This document shows, one piece after another, positions 57,944-64,000 of a stretch of 64,000 bases of DNA (positions are counted from its first letter, which is position 1; every line of letters begins with the position of its first letter). The notes under the pieces were generated by a model, which saw only the letters and a list, made by a program, of their open reading frames with translations, did not search any database and was not told the DNA's origin. The DNA is from Hydractinia symbiolongicarpus (lineage: Eukaryota > Cnidaria > Hydrozoa > Anthoathecata > Hydractiniidae). A program made the position numbers and the translations under genes. The stretch is taken from the NCBI RefSeq assembly GCF_029227915.1, contig NC_079880.1:25048501-25112500 (forward strand), given 5' to 3'.

Positions 57944-59551
57944 TATGAATAAATGGCCAAGAAAATGATGAAGATTGATTACTTGCCATTGTGTCTATCA
58001 ATGATGGTCGAGTTGAGCATTGAGACTTTAAAAAAAATTATGGGTAAGATTAAATTTTCGCAGAACTTGATTTTGCTATTTTGGACCAGAAACGACTTTG
58101 TAGATCTCAGTACAAAAAAATATTCTACCAAATTACCAAGCAAATACACGATGTTGCAAGAATGTTGTATTCAAGTTGCTTTTTCATCGCGATGTTGCGC
58201 AACTTAATTCGAACATTGTAGCAATGTCACGTCTGCAACGTTGTTTAGGTTATATCGTAACAACGTTGTAGGAATGTTGTAAGATTCTTTGAGAAATATC
58301 GTAAAACTGCGGTCGTTGCAACAATGTTCTAACATCATCGTATAAGCGAATATAAGTAGTTTTATTTACCAACAAATAAAATTAATTTATATGAAAACTT
58401 TTACTAAGTAGTGAAAAAAAACGTCATTATAAATTATTAAACCTTTACTTTTGATCAACGATCTAATAAAAAAGACGTACAAAATTGCCACTTGGGCAAA
58501 AATATGGCACAGGGAACGAAAAAAAGAAGAATGGGATCTAATGGCGCGAAAAAGTAATCGCGCCATTAGATCCAATTCTTCTCATAAATTTAGTTGGATT
58601 TTGACTTTGTTATGGGGAGAGTTGCTTAAATTTTTTTATTTCTTTTTCACTTTTTATTTTTGATAGTTGATTTAAAATTAAAAGAGAAATATGGTTTAAA
58701 GACTTTAAATAGCTAGCTAACTAGCTAGATATCTGTCCAAGTAGATACTGTAGTTAACTATTTCTCATAGCTGGCTAGCTAGCTTTAGTTACAACAAGAT
58801 TAAGGTTAGGTTAGGGTGGTAGTGGCTGCTTGTTTATTTTTACTTACTACTTATTATTATCATTCGGTAAGAGTCCACAAAGTTTAACTAACTTATCAGA
58901 TTTTAGTGGATGTCCTTTACTGTCCATATTTCAGGGCAGAAAAAATATTTGCCGGCAAGGATTGCCACTTTAATCAGAGAAACTTTGAGAGAAACTTTTA
59001 ACATTTCACAAAACTTTTTCTCTCTTAAACTTTGTTCATTAATAAAAATTCCAGATCATAGAGATAGAAAAATGTATGTTCTAGCACAATGCACATCCCG
59101 CGCACGCGCACGCCCACAGTCCACCACAACAAATCCGGCACCATGCCATACTTAGCCATGGAACTCAAGTGTAAGTCCCTATCATGGGGTGATGAGCAGG
59201 GGAAATTCCCAAATGATCAAATGAGTCCAAACTTCTAGCACAGTCGCGTGCGCGCACACAAGTGACGTCACAACAAATCCAGCACCCTACAGTACCATAC
59301 CATATTGAGCTATGGAATTCAAGGACATATCACTAATATGCCGTGCAATGTAGTGACGTCCTCAAAGTGTGCAGAATAGGAGCTCCAAATTTTCTAGCAC
59401 AATTCCTAAAAATCAATGCTTATTAAGGGTAAGTCCCTATTATACAAAAATCAGTAGGGGAATTCCCTGATCGTAGCAAAGAGGGGAATAACTGTGTTAG
59501 TTTTGAGCAGAATGAAATCTTCCGACGACGTTAAAATCCATACAATAAAGA
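57944..59551. other. Intergenic, no gene seen
   Basis: 58130-58340 has several short 'gcaacgttg/caatgttgt' motifs in both orientations. 58700-58785 has TAGCTAGC clusters. From about 59050 the sequence resembles the 5' flank of the polymerase element (45450-45750). Confidence 0.45.
58525..58582. repeat. 24-bp inverted repeat with 10-base loop
   Basis: Arms 58525-58548 and 58559-58582 pair over 24 positions with one mismatch (58533/58574); the inner 15 pairs, GGATCTAATGGCGCG and its complement, are perfect. The loop is AAAAAGTAAT. It has no coding context, and the size resembles a small-RNA precursor or the tips of two abutting inverted repeats. Confidence 0.85.
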
Positions 59552-62500
59552 ATGAACACACATACCGTGAAACAATTACGTGATGAATCCAAAAGCCGTG
59601 GACTTACGGAGTACTATCAGCTACGCAAGGCTGAATTGGTTACACTATTGGAGAATTTAGCACAATACGCCCCGAGACCATCTAAAAGGCTTCCAGTTAA
59701 ACAAACGGAGTACTGCAATATGCTTGGAGGCCACCTAAAAGGCTTCCAGCTAAACTGATGGAGGACGTACCACAGAGACCATCTAGAATGGCTGGACAAT
59801 GAAAGCCGGTAAGGCGCGTAACTATACTACCAACGCCGTAGGCCATGGACGTCTTCGAGAAACAGGAACTCTCGGAAAATCAATCCGTTGTGATGGATGG
59901 AATTAAGTTATTTTATAATTGGCTTGTGAACTCTGTCCCCAAACTTATAAAAGAGGGGGTCAAGAATACATGTGCGATCTTTAAACGTACGGTGATGAAT
60001 CTCTATAAGAGTAAAACCAACACAAGGCCTACACTCCATGACGAGATAGAAAAAGAGGCCAGGGAAGACTATCCCTACGAGCAGCCGGGGCAAGATGTTA
60101 CCCCACCGGAACATAAGCATGCTCATAACAGGACATATCAAAGTTTCCGCATTTCGGCATAGGAGGGGCCGATGTTGGCGGGTATATGGGGATGGTGCGA
60201 CCAAACGTGAAAACCTTGGTTGGGGGCCATGTAAAAGATATGGGGTCGGCAAAGGTACAGATGTCACTAGGGATTATGTGGAAGAAGCTGTCAAATAAAG
60301 AGGGGCTGACGACATTGAGGCAGAGAAGGTCTTTCATAGTAATATGCCCTCGGTATTACAGGGTTACGACTTGGACGATGTGCTGGATAAGATGTTTTCC
60401 CAAATCTAAACAGGTGGGGAAAACCCACAACTACCCAAATGTGGTTTTACAATCAGTAGAAAACTACACTCTCGATATAGATTTTCACAAATTGAGGCTA
60501 ACAAGGGGTTCACCGTACAGTGAACTACCCAAATCAAAGAAAGCCGTCATTAACCCGATGAATGAAGGCGAGGAATGCTTCAAATGGGGCGTTATAGCAT
60601 CCTTACATCATGAGGAGATAGGGAGGAACCTAAATTGAATATCTCAGATGAAATCTTACGTAGAACTCTACAATTGGAAGGGTATAGAGTTCCCAACAAG
60701 TATCAAAAGTATATCTAAGTTAGAGGATAATAACCTAGGTATTGCGGCAAACGCATTGTACGTAATGGAGAAAAGGATCAACATCCAACGTCAATCCGAG
60801 TACAACATTAGGCGCAACAAGCAGGTTAATCTGTCGCTTATAGCAGTTAACAAAAAGAACCATTACACAGCCCTCAAATCCCTATCGCGACTCCTAGTTA
60901 GTGAGACCTCGAAAAATACGGCAAAAATGCACTTCTGTCTAAACTTCCTACAGTCCTTTCCCACTGTTGAATCGAGGAACAACCACTGTAGATATTGCAC
61001 CGATCACGAAGCTGTTAAAATTACGATGCCAAGTGAGGCTGAAAATGGCTATACTATAGGGATGGCCAACAGCAATTCAGGGTACCCTTTGCTATTTATG
61101 CCAACTTCGAGAGTCTACTCATCCCGGTAGAAGATGCCAGGATCAAAAGGACTAAAAAGCTAAGCAAGCATGTCTCGTCTGGCCGGTTACCTATAGCAAC
61201 TTTGCCTATGGGAATGTGCCAGATCCTCTAACAGTCTACAGGAGAGAGGAGGCAAAGTTAGGGACCATTGTCGGTACACGGGAAAGTATCGAGGCGCATC
61301 GCATAACAGCTTGAATTTGAAGCAAAAGATACCTAGCCACATACCTGTCATCTTCCACAATCTCAGCGGGTATGATGCGCACCAGTTCATACTGGAATTG
61401 GGTGAGAAATACGACACCCAGGACATCGGTTGTATTGCTGAGAATGCGGAGAAATATATCAGTTTCAATGTCAAAATCAAGGTACCACTTGGAGGTATGC
61501 GATATGGTGATGGTGAGAAGTACAAGACCGAGATTCGGTTCATAGATTCCTGCTGATTCATGCCCTCAAGCCTGAAACAAATTAGCAGGCAACCTCATTG
61601 GTACGGAAGGTGATGTAGTCACTGTGGGCGACTATCACCATATCAACCGGACAGTAGACGTACTGCTATTGGCCGACGTGTTTGAAATGTTTTGAGACGT
61701 CTGCTTGGACAACTACATCCTTAATCCCGCCTATTTCTACTACGCACCCGGGCTGGCATGAAAGGCAGCACTCAAATTTAATGGAATCAAGCTAGAGCCC
61801 CTTACAGACCCAGACATGCTCTTGATGCCCTCCTACCTCCAGTACCTTGATGCAAACAGCCTATACGGATGGGCGATGCGTCAAGATCTGGGCAAAGATG
61901 GCTTTAAATGGATGTCAAACGTCGAGGAATTCACGGAAAGGCGGATCGGGAAACTCGTTGCGGATAACAAGCATGGGTATATCCTGGAGGTAGATATTGA
62001 CTACCCCAAGAGCCTACATGATAAACATAATGACCTACCATTTTTACCCAGCGCACGACGGCCAACAAGGTTGATAAATTAGTACCAAATTTAGAGGACA
62101 AACGTAGGTATGTGGTACATATAAGGGCATTAAATGAGACTATAAAAATTGGATTGGGCTAAAGAAAGTACGCAGGGTCATCTGATTTAACCTGAAATCA
62201 TGGCTGAAGGGCTATATGGACCACAACACGAGGCTGAGAACAGATGCCAAAAAACAGTTCGAGAAAGACTTCTACAAACTCATGAATTTAAGCGTGTTCG
62301 GCACAACCATGGAAAATATCCGGAACCACCACAAAATTCAGCTGGGGACCAACGAGGACAAATACACAAAGCTTGTGATGAAATCTAATTTCAAGGCCGG
62401 GAGCAGGTTGAGCAAAAACCTCGTAGGCGTTGAAATGGGCAAGACAGAGGTCAAGATGAATAACCCGGCGTATATAGGCCAGGCTATGTTGGACATGTCA

Positions 62501-62557
62501 AAGTTAGTCATGTTCGACTTCCATTACAATTACATGCAACCCAAATGCCACCTATAA
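59552..62557 (+). pseudogene. Family-B DNA polymerase element, copy 3, heavily broken
   Basis: The SAP-like start MNTHTVKQLRDESKSRG lies at 59552. Then, in changing frames with many stops: NWLVNSVPKLIKEG (about 59920), EFPTSIKSISKLE (about 60690), a C2H2-like finger (about 60930-61000), IPVIFHNLSGYDAH (about 61340-61385), RFIDSC (about 61535), a palm motif YLDANSLYGWAM (about 61850-61885), and MENIRNHHKIQLGTNEDKY (about 62310). After 62557 the motif-C part (usually Tyr-x-Asp-Thr-Asp) is missing and the sequence resumes with a C-terminal region (KRCVTKKCIIFDDYQ, about 62600-62645). It is much more diverged than the B and C copies, hence an independent, older insertion. Confidence 0.82.
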
Positions 62558-62749
62558 GAGCCTTACCAAAAAAAGCGGTGATCGCAAATCGAAGGGTGTA
62601 AAACGATGTGTCACGAAAAAATGCATCATCTTCGATGACTATCAGCGGGGTCTGAAAGAGGGCGTTGACGCTTACAAGAGCCAGATCTTGGCCCTCGACA
62701 GGGCAAATGACAAACAAACCTTACCGCCTAGCGTCTACTGGGGAATAAA

Positions 62750-63244
62750 ATGGAGGCATGCTTACTAATCATTATACTCCTGCCGTATGCCATGATCGTG
62801 TTTTGCTTCTTTCGAGATAGACGTATAATAAAGATGTCGTCCGATATTGCACAAGTCTTTGACAATGCCTCTGCACAATAAGAAGATCTTGAGACACCAA
62901 TCGATAAGCGTAAGGCTTTGAAGGAGGTCCTATACAAAAGAAAGGGTCATCTCCTACCGAAGAAGTGAACAGAGGGCTCTATTGACAAAGTCCCTGATGA
63001 GGTCATCGACGAGATCCATAACAAGTGTCTTCAACGTGAGTTTCAGGAGAAAGAAGAGAAGACGACAAAAGCACTGTCTACCAATGTTATTAGCCTGTAT
63101 GCCAATATGATTGGGAACTTTGCGGACATCGACAGTGTCGAGGAACTGCGAAAGGATATCGAGGAGGACCCGATAATCCGAGACTGTATGAAAGATTTTG
63201 GAATACTAGTATACTGCACCAGCCGTTTAGCCTCACTGCTTTAA
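62750..63244 (+). pseudogene. Polymerase-element accessory gene with N-terminal membrane segment, two stops
   Basis: One register of 165 codons from MEACLLIIILLPYAMIVFCF (a predicted membrane helix followed by FRDRR) to TAA 63242-63244, broken by TAA at 62879-62881 and TGA at about 62966. An alternative start is MSSDIAQ at 62834. The middle is charged and probably helical (ETPIDKRKALKEVLYKRK; REFQEKEEKTTKAL), and the end is SLYANMIGNFADIDS...DCMKDFGILVYCTSRLASLL. I do not recognise the family. It follows the polymerase directly and precedes the next gene by 21 bases, so it probably belongs to the same element. Confidence 0.55.
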
Positions 63245-63265
63245 ACAGGCCATACGGGTTGGCAT

Positions 63266-63580
63266 ATGAGCAAAAAGAAGGATGCAGGAAGGAGGTTGGG
63301 GAGGCGGAGACGGTGCTATAATAAAATAAGTGAAAAGGAACAAAAACAAGAGAAGAGGGTTATACAAAAACCACCGACGAACGAGGGTCGTGCTGGCAGC
63401 TGGCGAGATGCCTATGCCATGACAGGTAAAAAGTTCCTGGACTTAACGTGGCCCTCTACCAAGATGGATACAAACGATGTCCTTAAGATGGTGGCCTATT
63501 TTGCAGCAGGCCTGGCGAGCCGCGAGATGGCCGTGAAGAAAGGGTGGTTACCCGCAAGCATAGTTCCAAACCCGAAATAA
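63266..63580 (+). CDS. Polymerase-element small basic protein, open
   Basis: 104 codons. A strongly basic N-terminus (KKKDAGRRLGRRRRCY) and a charged stretch to about 45 (EKEQKQEKR) are followed by GSWRDAYAMTGKKFLDLTWPSTKMD and a helical segment with small residues (VLKMVAYFAAGLASREMAVKKGW), ending PNPK. No family was recognised. It is the only intact frame of this element copy, although a frame this short can stay open by chance. The GC content is clearly higher than in the host flanks, as in the rest of the element. A strong hairpin starts 15 bases after its stop. Confidence 0.55.
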   Translation: MSKKKDAGRRLGRRRRCYNKISEKEQKQEKRVIQKPPTNEGRAGSWRDAYAMTGKKFLDLTWPSTKMDTNDVLKMVAYFAAGLASREMAVKKGWLPASIVPNPK

Positions 63581-63594
63581 GTGTCCATTAAAAA

Positions 63595-63625
63595 ACTCGT
63601 GTTTGTCCCAAGGACAAACACGAGT
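63595..63625 (+). terminator. Perfect 14-bp hairpin after the last element gene
   Basis: ACTCGTGTTTGTCC (63595-63608), loop CAA, then the exact complement (63612-63625), 15 bases after the stop codon of the preceding gene and before a stretch with no + frame. Transcript-end hairpins of this kind are known in some large DNA viruses and their relatives; its function here is inference. Confidence 0.6.
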
Positions 63626-64000
63626 CAATATGGAAAATGCCAAAAAATATTACATATATTTAAAATCTCTCCCCTTAAACCAATTCAAGATCGGGGTCAA
63701 TGGTCAACTTGATCTTAAGAGGCTGTGAAAGGGTCGCCACAGACATCGTATATATATGCAACCCTTACATGAGTTAATAATAATAGTACAGGGCCATATA
63801 AAGGCCCAGTTTTTTGAAGGACACACATGGGAAAACGTTGAGTTGCATGTACATCACAAAACACCCTTCAGATATCAGAAAACGTGGAAGTCTCCTACTC
63901 TTGCCGATGGCATTACAGAGAACGCTTGTCGCAATATTAAATGGGGAGCAAACATTGTAGAGCATGCAGGAAAGTTCTTGCATCGGACAAGTTTAAAATC
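63626..64000. other. Window end, no supported gene
   Basis: It has a short inverted run GGGCCATATAAAGGCCC at about 63791-63807 and two minus-strand frames (24 codons at 63675-63746 beginning MSVATLSQP; 69 codons at 63774-63983). A late gene of the polymerase element on the minus strand is possible but cannot be shown from this window. Confidence 0.35.

Noticed and set aside
63675-63746. 24-codon minus-strand frame beginning MSVATLSQP with an upstream TATATATA
   Set aside because: Too short to support alone, although its position facing the hairpin is suggestive.

Overview
The window is AT-rich eukaryotic DNA, almost entirely repeats and small intronless-looking genes. The transposon set (Helitron, piggyBac, an ISL2EU-type element with THAP-transposase plus YqaJ nuclease, a CR1/L2-like LINE scrap, and a protein-primed-type family-B DNA polymerase element of the Polinton/adintovirus-like kind) points to an invertebrate animal. 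I favour a cnidarian, possibly a hydrozoan, but this is inference from repeat content, not from a diagnostic host gene. No tRNA, rRNA or conserved housekeeping gene was recognised.

The only host-type genes I can support are a dispersed family of short secreted cationic peptides with eight copies (P1-P8): about 2.8 kb (-), 16.8 kb (-), 22.7 kb (-), 25.1 kb (-), 30.2 kb (-), 35.6 kb (+), 39.3 kb (+) and 56.3 kb (-). Each has a signal peptide, a basic or proline-rich linker and a C-terminal stretch bounded by two cysteines with fixed Tyr, Trp, Gly, Pro and Val positions. Four copies are open (P3, P5, P7, P8) and four are broken (P1 and P2 by one nonsense codon each, P4 by a one-base loss in an A run, P6 by stops plus loss of the first cysteine). 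Every copy has a polypyrimidine tract and a YAG acceptor 11-39 bases before the ATG, suggesting a spliced 5' leader.

Layout: 1-4.15 kb, a piggyBac-type MITE, a decayed Helitron-like stretch and P1. 4.15-13.3 kb, a near-complete Helitron (Rep/helicase frame broken by only two TAG codons, plus a two-exon small gene) followed by a non-autonomous relative. 13.3-20.8 kb, sparse sequence with a 23-bp tandem repeat, P2 and a LINE endonuclease remnant. 20.8-57.4 kb, three related segments: A (20.8-31.2 kb), B (31.8-46.8 kb, inverted) and C (48.3-57.4 kb, same orientation as A). B and C form a large inverted duplication around an asymmetric 1.57-kb spacer made of two different pieces of the same polymerase gene. 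57.8-64 kb, a 150-bp mini-Helitron and a third, more diverged polymerase element with two downstream small genes and a strong 3' hairpin.

Because the three segments can be compared with each other, the order of insertions can be read. The piggyBac copy was already dead and sat just upstream of the P6 start before B and C duplicated; A keeps the empty site. The ISL2EU element entered B afterwards (C is empty), C then lost about 5.3 kb including P6 and P7, and a piggyBac-type MITE entered A only. The region is best read as a birth-and-death peptide cluster kept in motion by segmental duplication and transposons.
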